Origin: Sordaria brevicollis
Taxonomy: Eukaryota; Ascomycota; Sordariomycetes; Sordariales; Sordariaceae
NCBI GenBank assembly: GCA_033439795.1
Contig: JAUTDP010000003.1
Span: 186,001-250,000, forward strand
Length of the DNA stretch: 64,000 bases
Reading direction: 5' to 3'
Shown: piece after piece, positions 49,189-61,532 of the stretch
Position numbering within the stretch: the first letter of the stretch is position 1
Layout of the letters: the number at the start of each line of letters is the position of its first letter
Notes under the pieces: generated by a model
Database searches by the model: none
Told to the model about the DNA's origin: nothing
The model's input: the letters and a program-made list of their open reading frames with translations, nothing else
Translations under genes and position numbers: made by a program

Positions 49189-50284
49189 TCAAGTGAAAAT
49201 GACATCCACATGTCCCCCATTGCTCCAACCCTGACACCCACCGGTTGGATTTCCCTCCCAATCATTACTGACCACCGCCCCTGGCTGTCCCTGGCAATTC
49301 TCCAGCCTATAACTCCTTTCCCTCCCACAGGTAACCACCCCTTCCTCAGCACACATATACACACAAGTCTGCATATCCGACCGACACCCGCTTCCCTGCA
49401 CCACCACCGTCATGGGATGTCCTACCATATTCACCAGCCGACTCACGTCCGTCGTGGCAAAGATGCCCGTGTTAAACTCCCCCATCGTGTTATTCACCTG
49501 CCCATACTCCGTCAGCGTAGTCGTGTAGTTATACACGGTCGACCAGCCGCCCGGAACCTCGTTGTCAATCGACACCACCACCGCGCTACCCTGTTCAGGA
49601 AGGGAGTACGTAATCTTGGGCGTGCGCGCGTCCATGAAGGAGGATTGGGCGTCTTCATAGGGATTGTACCAGACGACCAGGATCAAGGGGACCGAGGCCC
49701 CGTTGATGAAGGAGAAGGTGTTGGGTCCGCTGGAGCCGAGCCAGATGCCTGCTGTCCCTGAGGCGGAAGAAATGGCGTTTTGGCCCTGCGAGGCGAAGCC
49801 GATGGTGGAGAGGTAGGTGCAGTCTTCTTGCGAAAGACCGGGCACAGGGCTGGTGCAATTCCAAGGGACGGGCAGGGCGTTCTGGACGGGAGATTGGGGG
49901 ATAGGAGGTCCGTTAGAAGGGTTACTCGGCTGGGCGCCGGCTGAGGAAGGAGGATGAGGGCTGTTGGGAATGGTGTTGCTGACGCCTGGAGTGACGGTGA
50001 CGGTGATGGTGGACGGCAAGATGTTTTGGACCAAGGAGGTGGGTGTGACTGTCGGGGTAACGGTTACGGTTGATGTGAGAACTGGGGGAGCGAGACCAAG
50101 AGCCAGCCTGATCGAGTTTTTGTCAGGTGATGACCAGCTGGACACAGGGAATAGAGACTTACGACGACGACGACGACGGGTTTTGGTTGCCCAACTTGCC
50201 ATCTTGCCCAAGAGGTATGAAGGCAGACGTGAAGCGGGCACGAAGAAGGGCGCACCAGCAGAGGTAAAAGTTCATGATGTTCAT
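49189..50284 (-). CDS. Asp f 4-like secreted protein
   Basis: Two minus-strand exons (50284-50163 and 50107-49189) join in phase to 346 residues. The N-terminus (MNIMNFYLCWCALLRARF) is signal-like. A Ser run at the junction and a Pro/Thr/Ser-rich linker of about 90 residues follow. The C-terminal 210 residues hold the conserved domain: GTAGIWLGSSGPNTFSFING, LILVVWYNPY, ITYSLPEQGSAVVVSID, WSTVYNYTTTLTEYGQVNNT and a Cys-rich end (GSGCRSDMQTCVYMCAEEGV, RLENCQG, GGCQGWS). This matches the family that includes the Aspergillus Asp f 4 allergen, extracellular proteins of unknown role. A basic poly-Arg stretch appears only if exon 2 is read upstream through the intron, which supports the splice. Confidence 0.8.
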
Positions 50285-51693
50285 GATGGTGTTTTTGTCT
50301 TGATCACGGCTCACTTGGCAAGCTGAGTAAAAAGCTGACTTCTTCAGATCCAGGTTCGGTACCGAGAATGAAAGACGTGGACATTACGGGTCCGAACTCT
50401 CGACTTCCAAGCCGACGGCCTGCTCTCTTAAAGCTCCATGTTCATCGGTCGCACCTTCCATTCTCGGTGTGGAAGTCTTCACCTTCTTTCCGAGCAAGCA
50501 GGTGCGACCGGCAGACTTTGATTGCTGTGAGGGAACTGTGTGACAGTACTATATGATGGTGAGTTGGTCAAAATGGCAACAGCGCCCATGGTGTTTGAGC
50601 GGCCAAGAAACGGAGGAAGCTCTGTGGCTGTCAATTGAGGCAATTTGAAAGACTGGAGGCAAGAAGCATGGACCAAACTGTTTGGGCAGATGCTGTGAAG
50701 TTCGTTGGGGTGGAAGTCGTCGCCCACCCTGACCACCTTTTTTTCTCCCGTCCTTTGTGATTTTCGGGATTTTCTTCCAGTATAGTGGTAGGGCAGCTCT
50801 TGTGGTGTGCGCACCAAAGGTCAGTGCCGATTTCGTCGTTGCCTCATTGTGCCTTCAGTCCCGTCCCTTGCCCATTGTGCCCATGTTAACTGACCATGAT
50901 CATTCAACTTCATTATTCCCAAGTCTAGGTGGACATGTAACCGATCTTCCATCCATTACTCTCTCCAGTCCTGGTGTCAAGGAACATGGAAGGATTGAAT
51001 CTCTTCAACTTCACGACAAGGAACTGATCAGCCTCGTATTCCATGCCAGCTGCCTGGTTCCAACAGCATACAAGCATCTCAGCCGGCAAGTACAATCCGC
51101 AGAAGTTCGTAGCCTGTCAACCTCAAGAGACAGCAAACCACAACGAAAAGAGCTGACACTTCCACATCTGACAGGACGCCTCGACCACTCGACCCGAACC
51201 AGCAGCAGACGACACCACTCGAAGCTTACGTACTTGAACGCCAACATGTCCTGGCGTTCCCCTTTCACCCAACCGAGTACGACCAACAGCCTGAATATAC
51301 AAGCTGCCCTTGGTTCTGGATGATGATCTCCAAGTGTTTGGCCGTAGCGATGCGGTTTGCAAAGCGCAGCTGCCCAATGGTTTAGACGGTAGTTCCAGCC
51401 CTCAGTCGCTAGAATCACCAACGCGACGTGACAAGCTTTCCAATCGGCAACCGCCTTGAATGGTTTCGTTGTTTCCGCCCTTGCCGGACTTCCATCCATC
51501 TGGGTAGTCAAGTTGGGGCTATCAGTTGCACGGCACGGTGGAGGTTCGAGACAAGCTATAAAGATATAAACATCTTCCCTCACTTCTTTTCTTCTGGTCC
51601 TCATCAGTCTCCTCCCATCAAACATCCCATCACCAGCATTGTCTACATCAAACCCATTTGTATACATCGAAACCATTGTTTTACTCCATTACA
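50285..51693. other. Shared upstream region of two divergent secreted-protein genes
   Basis: Long frames on both strands (50757-51323 and 51011-51676) are open but overlap each other and lack protein-like features. This 1.4-kb gap should hold the promoters of the Asp f 4-like gene and the protease. Confidence 0.5.
51557..51563 (+). promoter_or_regulatory. TATA-like box of the aspartic protease gene
   Basis: TATAAAG, about 135 bases before the ATG at 51694, followed by a CT-rich leader. Confidence 0.4.
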
Positions 51694-53099
51694 ATGAAGT
51701 TCATCGCGCCACTTCTGGCAAGCTTGCTCCTTACAAGTGCAACTGCTTTCCGTCCCAACCAACCGCATCCATTCGCCGGCAAGCTCGAGAAAGGTCTAGA
51801 GCATCGCTCGTCAGACCACCGACTTGAGACCAGCAAGAAAAAGGACCCCAACAAAGGTTTTGTAGGGGTACCATTGGAGGTGTATTCGAGGAACGACGGA
51901 AAGACTGAACTACAGTGGCTGGCAACAATCACGGTTGGCACCCCTCCCCAGACTTTGTAAGTTGACGCGTGAACCCAAAGTGACATGGACAAGTAGCAAA
52001 CGAAGCTAACCTCGTCAATGACAGCAAAGTGGTTTTAGACACCGGGTCAAACGCTCTTATCCTCCCTGGAAGCAACTGTACCGATTGTGGGAAGCATTCG
52101 CTCTTCGACCCATCCAAGTCCACAACGTTTGACCCTCAGCCTGCACTCAACAACACCATAGAGTACGATGCTGGTGCAGACACTGTTCCACCCAACAATA
52201 CCGGTCGAGCAGAATGCGTAGTTGTCACCGACACTGTCGCGATACAAGGCCTTTCCGTTTCCAAACAACAGTTCATGCTCTGCCATAACTACGGCGGAGC
52301 CTTGTCTTCCCAACTCGCCGATGGAATCCTCGGTATTGGCTCCAGCGTCGTCTCAGATTGGACCGACGACGGAGATTTTACCTACGTTCCCTTCCTTCCA
52401 GGCCTAGTCGTCGAGGCTCAAAGTCCAAACCGAATCGTTGGCCTAGCTCTCGGGTCAGGTGGTAAGCACCAAGAGCTTGGGCCTGAAGCCTCCATTGGGG
52501 GAGTCGACGGTGCACGCTATCGCGGCCGCATCAAGAACGTCAACGTCAATGAAGCCCTCAGCGAGCTCTTCGAAACGTTCATTGTAGACGTACAAGCTAG
52601 CTACGTTGGCTCCGGAAAGAACAAAAAACCCTGGCGTAACTCGACAAACGACAACAAGCCACTCACGCCGGGGGTCTCTTTTGTCGACTCTGCAACTGCC
52701 TACATGTTGACCCCTGACCGACAAACAGCTGCGGATCTCTATGCCAACATTTCCAGGGACATCATCCCCCTCGATGATGTAGGCTCGTGGGGTGCCAGTT
52801 GTGCTACACTTGACGGAGTCGCGATGGACATCACCTTCACCATTGGGACCAAAACCGGAGGAGATTTGGTTGACGTGACCCTTCCAAAGAGTGCATTCAA
52901 CTTGGGCGAGTATCCTGGAAGGAAAGGAGTCTGCCAGGCTGCGTTTTCCCACTCAGATCCCCCCTTCTATGAACCACTCGAGGGTCGTCCTGCCTGGGTG
53001 TTTGGAAGTCCATTGATCAAGGCTTATTACACGGTCTGGAATGCCGACGGAGGCACTCTTGGTTGGGCCAGCGGTGCAGACAAAGCCAAAGTTGGGTAG
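51694..53099 (+). CDS. Pepsin-type (A1) secreted aspartic protease
   Basis: Two exons (51694-51956 and 52025-53099) join in phase to 445 residues. A signal peptide (MKFIAPLLASLLLTSATA) and a basic propeptide of about 50 residues come first. The mature N-lobe has ITVGTPPQTF and the first active-site motif, VLDTGSN (Asp93), then a short Cys loop (NCTDCGKHSLFDPSKS) and DGILGIG. The C-lobe has the second catalytic Asp at about residue 309 in SFVDSATAYML, where the usual Asp-Thr/Ser-Gly is Asp-Ser-Ala. The end is VFGSPLIKAYYTVWNADGG, the usual family close. An in-frame ATG at 51658 would spoil the signal peptide. The Gly-to-Ala change at the second site may lower activity. Confidence 0.9.
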
Positions 53100-54599
53100 A
53101 ATTTGCTTTGCTTTGGTATCAGTACACCATGCTTACTTGTTTTCTTACACATTTGCTTTGCTTTGTTATTTTGACAAACTTTCACAGTAGGGTAATCATC
53201 GGCTTCCTTCAGCGTAATAATTTGCTTTATTTATTTTGGCTTGTCTGCATAGTGGGGTTAGGCCGATAGAGCTTAAGTGGTGGGAGGTAGACAACGGGCC
53301 ATATGCCTTGAACATAGGAAGAGCTGAGGCTGGCTGACTGATGAGTGCGTGGTTGCGTTATGGAGTGTGTTCATAAATTCCCAAGCGCTTGTTTTTCCCA
53401 ATTGCCAGTTTTCAACCGTGTTCAGCATGATCAGTGACAGTCATATTGTGATTCAAGTCAGAGGCACACGTCCTCGTCATTAGCTACTTCTTTTTCCTAA
53501 AGTCCTGCTCCTCCCTCCAGTCTTACTCACACTTGGTGCTCCCTGCATTCCACCCAAGCGCTTGATATTGTTCGGTCTCGGCAAGTGCAGCATCTTCTTG
53601 ATCTCTCCCGCTTGAATCACGACCAGGAAACTGTATTTCCTGATGCCGATGAAGATTTCCCCGCTCGCAGTTTATCCACTTCAAGCCACATGGCTTATGC
53701 TATGCCCTCCTCTTTCCATAATGGAGAAGTTTTGCATGCTCCAGCCCTACCACTCACCATCAAGTGTGACGATTCCGCCTTGTCAGTCAGGCGCTTGAAT
53801 CTAGTCCATTCCCAGTTTCAGATGGCGCACTCTCATAGATTAACAGGCACCCCTGGTTGCCGCTTATCTTGGTGTAACTGGGATACTGACATCGTCCACA
53901 GTGCTGGTGATGAAAGCACGGGATGCAAACATTCCGCCTTTGTCCCAATTCTTAAGCTTAAACCAGTCACTTCCCGCACTGGCTTGCTTGCCGAGCCGAT
54001 TCCCATGGATCCCGGTAGACCCATGTGAGCAAGCATGGATTGCTCCCAGAATCCGGGGAAAGGAATGTGATAACGGCACACACGGAACACTCTCCCCTCT
54101 CCTCCAACATCCAACATCTCGACGACGTGCAAGTCCAGCCATAGATTCCTCTGGGCCATGCTCCAAGACGATGTAAACCTTCGGCAAAATGGTGTCCCCG
54201 CAGTCAATAGTCGATATTCGAGCGGCTCGTTGGTGATGAGAGTTGAAAATCCTTTCTTTTCCCCCTCATTTTTGTGCCGTCCGGCGTCTCGACTCTCGAC
54301 GAGATGATGGGTGGCTTGAACCTTCAAACCTCCAAGCTATCACCCCAATATTCTCTCAGGCGATGGCCAGTATTGACGACGTCCAGGCCGAAGTCCTCTC
54401 AAAATTCTTCCGAGTGAACAAGTATAAAGGGGTGGTGATAACCTCACCTAGACTCCATGTCAAATCCAATCTCCAGACAGAGGCAGCTCACTTCCAAAGC
54501 CCAAGTCCAGCCTCCTCAAGCTCAAGCTAAACGGGCATCTTTGACCTACCTACAAGCTCAACACCAAATCAAGTCTCAAGGACTCAACAACAGACCAAA
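53100..54599. other. Intergenic; leader of the DPBB gene at its end
   Basis: No gene is supported. Overlapping open frames near 53585-54330 on both strands lack features. Pyrimidine- and CAA-rich leader DNA precedes 54600. Confidence 0.5.
54423..54429 (+). promoter_or_regulatory. TATA-like box of the DPBB gene
   Basis: TATAAAG, about 175 bases before the ATG at 54600. Confidence 0.4.
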
Positions 54600-55082
54600 A
54601 TGCTCTTCCACACCATCCTCACCAGCACCCTCTCCCTCTTCCTCTTGCCCCTCGGCACCTTCGCCGCCCCAGCCCCGGCCCCGGCCCCCATCCCTGCTCC
54701 CGACGCCGGCCTTCCCATCGCCATCCGCTCCTCTCCCGATGATCAATCCCTCAATCCCCGCGCTTTCAACTCCCGCATCACCTGGTTCAACACCGGCCTC
54801 GGCGCCTGCGGATTCTGGTCCAACGACAGCCAAATGGTCGCGGCGCTGAACGCCGCGCAGTTCGACCCGTCCACGCCCGGCGGTAATCCCAACCGCAACA
54901 CGCTGTGCAACAGAAATATCAGGGTTAATGCCAACGGAAGAAGTGTGACGGTCAAGGTTGTTGATCGGTGCCCGTCGCCGTCTTGCGGCTATGGTGCGTT
55001 GGATCTGAGTCCCGCGGCGTTTCAGGCGTTGGGGGCTAGTTTGGGTGTGGGTGTTTTGCAGGGGAGTTGGGATTGGGCTTGA
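54600..55082 (+). CDS. Small secreted double-psi beta-barrel (RlpA/expansin-like) protein
   Basis: A single exon of 160 residues. It has a signal peptide (MLFHTILTSTLSLFLLPLG, FAAP), an Ala/Pro-rich linker, then one double-psi beta-barrel domain from about residue 55. This shows RITWFNTGLGACGFWSNDSQ, the central CNRNIRV, VTVKVVDRCP, CGYGALDLSPAAF and the end GVLQGSWDWA. Four Cys residues could form two disulfides. Proteins of this type in fungi are common, secreted and often expressed in development or on plant matter. They resemble the first domain of expansins and have no proven enzyme activity here. It looks intact. Confidence 0.9.
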   Translation: MLFHTILTSTLSLFLLPLGTFAAPAPAPAPIPAPDAGLPIAIRSSPDDQSLNPRAFNSRITWFNTGLGACGFWSNDSQMVAALNAAQFDPSTPGGNPNRNTLCNRNIRVNANGRSVTVKVVDRCPSPSCGYGALDLSPAAFQALGASLGVGVLQGSWDWA

Positions 55083-56119
55083 GGATTCAGTTGGATTGGG
55101 CTCGATTCGAAGCTGAGGGAGGGGGGGGGGGGGGGGGGGGGATCTGGGAAGTGGTTACTGTAGGGCAAAGGGGTAGGGAACTGAACTGTAGAGTCGGAGG
55201 TTGGCGAGAGTGGTGGTGTGGCGCGTTCTTCAGAGCGGAGATGGATGAGGAAGAGAAGAAACGGGGCATTGATGCTCGAGCTGGAGAACTTCAGTGGCAG
55301 GTGCGGACGACATGGAAGGATGGGAGCGGATAAGGCCGGGCGGTTGAAGTTATTCATCTCGTCCGGCTAGTCGTCTAGTGGTGTATCAGGGAAGGAGCGG
55401 AAGGAGCGGATGATCGCCGAACGTCGTGCAAGTCGGCAGGGGTGGAGGTAGGTGCGGTCCCAACGGAGGTGAGGCCGTGAGGGGGTTTGAGAACTGAGCT
55501 CTTGGTCTTTTTTGTTTCATTTTCTGTTCATTGTTACTGCTGTTTTCTTCTTCGGGAGGGAAAGCCTTTTGTGTTCCTGCCTGGCCAGCGGGAATTTTCC
55601 CTCCCATTTTTTTCTCGCTTAACTTCAGTTCTGCGAACACACTCATTCGGGGTCCTGCATCTGGGAGGAACCCCCCTTTTTGACTTCTTATGGACCAAGG
55701 GCTAAGGTGGATAGAATGAGGAACCTTCTGGTTGAAAGGGGATTTCGATACTTCTTCGTTAACTAGTTGAATACCAAACCGCAGTATGAGCCGCTGTCCT
55801 CGCTTTGTTGATTGTGAACCGTCACTTGCCCTGGACAGTACCAGGACACTTGGTTGTTTACTTCCCCCTGGAAATCGTGATGGCCTCAAGCCAGCTGTCT
55901 TGCTCTTAATGAGGCCCCACACGCAACTAGCAAGGAGCTGCTCGGCATGTGGACCTCAGATTTCAAGTTCTTGAAGACTATCCCAAACACGTTCATATGG
56001 TGTGCACAAGGGCCTTTCACGACTCCCAAAAATGACATGCGCATTATAATGTCAATTGGTATTCTTAAACCCAACTTCCGACCCCCTGCTTCCAACAAAT
56101 AACAACTTCAAAAAAAAAT
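55083..56119. other. 3' flank with poly-G tract; no gene seen
   Basis: A run of 21 G at 55121-55141 lies just after the DPBB stop codon. A 178-codon minus frame at 55386-55922 has no features. Nothing else is supported. Confidence 0.5.
55121..55141. repeat. Poly-G tract, 21 bases
   Basis: Uninterrupted G run about 40 bases after the DPBB stop codon. Confidence 0.9.
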
Positions 56120-56211
56120 CCCCTTGTGGTGTAGTTGGCTATCACGTTCGGCTGTAATTGAAAACAAGATTGTATACCGAAAGGTCACCGGCTCGATTCC
56201 GGTCGAGGGGA
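56120..56211 (+). tRNA. tRNA-Tyr (GTA) with an 18-nt intron
   Basis: The acceptor CCCCTTG pairs with CGAGGGG, giving C1-G72 and discriminator A, the eukaryotic tyrosine identity pair. The anticodon stem is TTCGG/CCGAA. The loop reads CT, then GTA (56154-56156), then A, then an intron (56158-56175), then A. The T arm is ACCGG/CCGGT around CTCGATT, where the usual first T is C. Eukaryotic nuclear tRNA-Tyr genes nearly always have an intron here. A T run follows soon after (56221-56237), fitting a Pol III stop. Confidence 0.85.
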
Positions 56212-56866
56212 CTTGAGTTGTTTACTTTTTTCATTTTTTTGCAACTTTTCGGTCTTAACATCTTGCGTGGGGAGATATTAATTTTATGTCCCAAGTCGAA
56301 ACGTTAGACGTAGTAGGTAATAATATTCTTAGAGAGGGCTGATTCCATGTACCCTCTATATGTTGCAGTTGGAGTTGGTTGGTATGTTTATATATAATTA
56401 TTGACTTCCCTTGCGAAGCGATTTATTTGTTTGTTTATCTCCCACTACCTTGCTCTTGGAGATTTTTGGCCAACCTTCTTCTTTCTGAGACCGAGAGTTT
56501 TGTTTTTCCTTATCCATGATGCAGAATGGGAAACGGGATATGCCGTGGGCGGTCAAAGAACCGAAGGAAAAGGGAAACGACGCCCGATTTGGTATGCAAC
56601 ACATATAAACTTTGAAAAATCTCCTCAGTTCATCAGACAGTCAGTTGCAGCTGAAAGTTTTTTCGACATCTGTTGGAAGTCCATTCTAAACTACCTATGT
56701 AGAGGTAGATTTACACCAAGGCAAGGCAAGGGCCCGATGTACACTCATATCATGTAGTTACAATGTTCAAAAAGACAATGTGGATAAAAAGATTATACCC
56801 GGGATATGTTTGGGGGGGGAGGGGGGGAGAGGAGCTGATACGTAGTGGTCGCCGGGTCGGGGACTC

Positions 56867-56888
56867 GGGGGGGGGGGGGGGGGGGGGG
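56867..56888. repeat. Poly-G tract, 22 bases
   Basis: Uninterrupted G run inside a wider G-rich segment. Confidence 0.9.
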
Positions 56889-59263
56889 AGAACATCCATC
56901 CCGCCCCCGGGCCTCGGGTGCCCCCCTGAAAGATGTGCCGAATCTTGGCCGGGGTCCAAGAAGAATTTTGCAGAGCCTCCCGTAGGGACCGTACCTTAAT
57001 TTACTTGGGTATGTAGGTTGCAAGGGGCGACGGCGGACCGGCCGGGGACGCGGAGTCTCCTCCGTCGGAGCACCTCCGGTTTGCACAAGCGGCGAAGCTT
57101 GCACAAGGTCCGCTTATGTAAGGGACTGGGTAGGTAGTGTATAAGTGCGAGGTACACAGTATCTGAGACGGTAGGTATCAACCTTACATTATGATGGAAG
57201 CGTTGCAGTGGTACAGACCCCCAATTTTTCCAGACACGTTTTCGCGGCTGTAAAATGGGAAACAACAGGAGAGGCGAGAAAGTCAAAGGGCCCTGGGGGC
57301 CTATCTCTCAGTCACTACTCTCCTCGGGTAACGACCGTACATACTTTGGAAAAGAAGATGCGGAGGCAGCCATTAACTAGGGAGCCAATTGTATGAATGA
57401 ATGACGCCTTCATGTTCTTTCAACATCAGAAGAAACCCATATCGCATCGAGTCTAACTAGGATGAATCTGAAATGTGGAAACATGGTGAATGCTTGAAGG
57501 AACGAAGAGAAGAAGTGACTTTGTCATGCTGTTGGAAGGACGTGAAAAAGCCTGTTTGTTATTTCTCGAAGTGATGGGTCGTGCAGCATGTACGAGGAGA
57601 CGGAGTGATAAGATGACGGCAGGCAAAAAAGGTTATGCAGCCCGGCGTCAGCACTCAGTATGGATTTTTTTGTGGGTAACTTATCCGGTGCTGACCTGGG
57701 GATAAGTTTCTTCTTATTTTGTTATGCTTTCCGACTTTTGGGATAATCATGGCAACAGCATGATACACTGCGGATATTGGTGTCTAACAAACGCTGATGC
57801 AAATCTCAATGCTTCGAGAACATAAATAAGTATGGTCCTTTCAGAATAAAGGTAAGCAAGTTGTATATCAATTCTATAAGTGTTAACCCACTACAAACCT
57901 TTTCTCTTTTTGTCATGCGCGGGATTGAGCGACGTGATCAGCAGGGGGGCCCGCGCGGCTCCGCCAAGCCAATTCTCATCGCCGATTGGCGCCGGAATTC
58001 AAGGGTCTTTTCACCAAGAGGCAAAGACAGGAGCAAAGTCCGGCCCCCCGCTCCAGACCTCCAGTCGTTCCCAGGAAGTCTCGCAGATATATGCCAAGAC
58101 GTGTGAATAGCTTCAGAGATTTTTTTGATTTATTTTCATCCCCTTCCAGACTTCGTCTTTCAGATGGGCAGTTTCAGTACCTCTAGCCATCTTACGTAGA
58201 GGTACCGACGTTTCACATTTCCCAAATGAAACTGACCAATGTGTTGTTTTGTACATTAATAATATGACAAAGGGCCTCAACTTTGTTGATGTTCTTGTCA
58301 AGGGACTCGGACGGCATGCTGTCTGGTCTTGCTGTACAAGTGCCTGTTTGGTGCCTGCCCCAAAGAGTTGTATTTTTCCTGTAAATTACACGGCAGGTGT
58401 GGTTCGTGCTCTGTGCTGCGTCATTCTCCCACTCGTCGCACTGTGAAATTTATACGACCGGCCGCTGCTATTACGATTTCTATACGATACGGGGAGAAGG
58501 ATATCCCGACTGACTAAAAACCACTACTCTGAGAGCTGAGGGTTTTAAACAGCTATATTGCTAAGAACTTTGAGTCAGATACCCCTTTTTCAAGTAAAGG
58601 TTACCACAGTTTTTGTTGACCTGTATTGTTTTGTCGACAAACAAATTCCCAGTCCCCAACAGTACTAGAAATGAGACCAAAGGTCTCTTCGAACGAACAT
58701 CAGCGAGTTTCAGCATAACACAATGATGGAAAACAAGGAAATGAGGCATTTAAAGAAACAACAAGAGTGTGAAGTAGGATGGGATATGCAGTTGGAGAAT
58801 GGGCATCAAAAAGTGACTTGATCGACCGAAACCCTTCTTGTTGGGAACACGATCCGGATCTGGATTCTGTATGTAGTAGGGGATCCGCCACTGCCCATGA
58901 CAGGCATGTTAACAACAGCTCTTCCTTCTCATTCCATCCACTTTCACCTTACTCGACCGCCCTGATTACACACCTGCATGGAGTGAACCCTGTTGTTGAC
59001 TGGTACGGACAGACCGGATCTACTGTAGGTATCTTGTCCATGTGTGAGAAATAAGGTTATCGCCACTTATTTCCAAAGATCCATGCCGACGGGTTATCAT
59101 CCATTCAAGCCCTGTAGAGCCGTGTATTACACTCTCATAGGAGCGGCAAGTGTGTTTGGACTGAAGAGTCATGTTCAGTACTTTGGTGAGGTTGGTGAGC
59201 TTGGTTGTATCCCACTATGCTTCCGTCTTGGACCGGACTCTGATTGGCCTTTGAGTAATCCGG

Positions 59264-59264
<1 letters not shown>

Positions 59265-59303
<39 letters not shown>
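59265..59303. repeat. Poly-T tract, 39 bases
   Basis: Uninterrupted T run; the length is likely approximate. Confidence 0.9.
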
Positions 59304-61080
59304 CCCTTCACTCTTGATAATCATCAAGAGTCATGGAGGCCTGCTGGCAGTGCGAGTAATGGGCAGCCCAGGCACCGAAGGCCATGAGGAGATTGGGAAA
59401 AACCAAAAGCCCAAAAGGCTCGAGGCCAATGAGCTTTGCGGGCGCTCTGAAAGTTCACTGTCTCATTCCTGGTACTGGGATTGTTTGTTAGCTCCAGTTT
59501 TCAGTCCGCCCATCGGGGAACAGTGTTCTCTTTCCCCTTGTTGGTCCTCTCTCAGGATTTTCCCATGGGCAGGCCCGGGACACATCAATCCTTCTTCTCT
59601 ACCCCGCCTGCACTCACCATGTCTCGTTCTTGTTCGTCTGTCTCTTCAGGCTTCTCGGTTGTGGCGGCATCTTTCATGTCCCACCTTCGCCTTTGTAGGA
59701 TTTTCCTCGAGGAATTGCAGCACTGTATGTACGTAGTATTCCTTCTTCAGCTTTGCCTGCCTGCTGCTTGCGTTGGTCGTACACTACACTTGGGTACACT
59801 ATTAGTGGTTCGCCAGGTCTAGAGAACCATATCGTCATTACCAGTGATGAGAGATCTACCTTTTCCTACCTTCATCTAGTAAGGTAAATCGGCCATCTAT
59901 TCCAAGAACTTCCACGGACTTTCAAGGAAAACGATGAGGGTACATAGAACCGCTCCCACGGGGAACCGGGTGCCCTATCCTGCGGCCGGCTGTTGTCCAC
60001 GCAATCCTTCCATAGGTAGTCTATGCCACAGCAGACCACTCGTGCTTACGAAAACAGGGATGACCTCGCAGGAATTCCTTCGGTCCTGCTGCCCATTCCA
60101 GTTTCATCCATATGATAGGGAAAGGAAAAGACTGGGCCATTGGGGCTGTGTGAGTATCAGTGGTCTTGGCTGCGGGAGAATTTTGGAACAAGTCAGTAAA
60201 TGATTGATCACTACATGGATCGGTATGTGCTGCTATACCTGGCCAAGCCATTGATTGATAATCATAGAGACTGAGAAGCAGGGTAAGAGATAGGTATGAA
60301 GAGAAGCTAGGTTGATGAGGTGACGGCATACGTGGCTGGCACTAGTAGCCCTTGTGTTACGCAGTATCTTTTGACATGCCGGGATTGGGGGCTTTTGTTA
60401 CTTTGTACGGGCTCTACCACTCAGGGGACAAGAGGAGGCACACAGGGAAGCCCAGGAGCAACCGGCCCCCCCGTCGGGCACGACGAGCGGAGACTGATAG
60501 GATGGGGTTCCGAATTCTCCATTCCGAGCCCGTCACTGGAGAGGCCACAGGGCAGGAGCGAGTCGGAGACCGGCCACACCGGCGGAGACGGCGGGGACAG
60601 GGGAGGAGGGAGATTAAGGTGTGATTTTTTGCAGCCCGACTTCCGAGTCACTCCTCATTCGACCTTTCCCATGCCCCTGGGTTGGGTGTCGTTCCTCCCC
60701 TCCTTTGAAGCTTGGTTCTTGCCGTACCTGACAACTTGACACCACAACGGCACAACGCACCTGCTGCTTATGCTCGACCAAGTACCTCTAGTCGACTGTT
60801 CGAGACTGGGACCCCCTCTCGGCCTCTCGCGCTACCTGTACGTGCATGCCCCTCTATCTTTCCCCTAGAGTCTCAGCTGGTCACCATTGAGTGGATGACC
60901 CGAAAAATACGGCAGTTACCTATGGAGGTAGTAAAGCCAATCGGCCATAACACCCAGAGTCCACATACCTCTAGCTTTATCTCAGCGCCAGACCTTCCTT
61001 TTCTTGGGCGGGAGGATCAATTCAATCTTTCGAAAGTTTCACGTATTCGTGGTAATGAAATTTAGGATCGCCCAAAACTC

Positions 61081-61532
61081 AGGTCTGAGTTCTCGATGCA
61101 GAAAACCCCGAGTCGACTAAGTAAATACCAAAAAAATCACATTTCGGTCCAGATTTTCGAACACTTTCCAAAACCACAATACTACCTTTGCGATGCAACA
61201 TCATTGAAATATCCTCGGAGGTAGAGTTTTTAATTCTCTTTCTATTGAGCCTATTTTTATAGGGGTATAGCTATTGGAAGTAGTTTTCTTAATGCCCCCC
61301 CTATGGGAGAGGGAAAAGAAAAATAAGAATGGCCTTTAGGATAAATCCTTTTAAAAGTTATACCCTTATAAAAATAGCTTCATTGGAACGAGAATCAAAA
61401 ACTCTACCTCCGAGGATATTTTAATGATGTTGCATCGCAAAGATGGTATTGTTTTTGAGGAGTGATCATTTTGGTGATGCTTTGGTTTTTCTTTTTTGAC
61501 TCCTAAGGAGGCTACATCGTGAACTCAGACCT
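61081..61532. repeat. Fold-back (MITE-like) element with nested arms
   Basis: The outer arms are AGGTCTGAGTTCTCGATG at the left and its near-inverse at the right (one mismatch in 18). A long inner arm of about 95 bases (about 61186-61283) matches the inverse of about 61362-61463, including TTTGCGATGCAACATCATT and TATCCTCGGAGGTAGAGTTT. A further pair of arms lies outside: TTATCTCAGCGC with CAGACC at about 60978-60995 and the inverse at about 61581-61601. No coding sequence and no clear target duplication. It could be a non-autonomous DNA transposon or a structured RNA source. Confidence 0.75.

Larger units (their letters stand above)
56212..60975. other. Long gene-poor stretch (about 4.8 kb)
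   Basis: No convincing gene on either strand. It has G-rich DNA at 56811-56830, a pure G run at 56867-56888 and a pure T run at 59265-59303. The longest frames (for example 59044-59736) run through the T tract and are chance. It lies upstream of the large gene at 62104 and may hold its regulatory region or non-coding transcripts; no direct evidence for either. Confidence 0.5.

Noticed and set aside
50757..51676. Long overlapping frames on both strands
   Set aside because: They overlap each other in a promoter-like gap between divergent genes and lack features of real proteins.
55386..55922. 178-codon minus frame after the DPBB gene
   Set aside because: No motif, Pro/Ser-rich end, and no splice support.
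56120..56211. Alternative reading of the tRNA as Asn or Gln
   Set aside because: The loop fixes GTA after U33, and the C1-G72 pair with A73 fits Tyr; the alternative acceptor register leaves an extra base.
59044..59736. 230-codon plus frame
   Set aside because: It includes a polyPhe made by the 39-base T tract and shows no protein-like features on either side.
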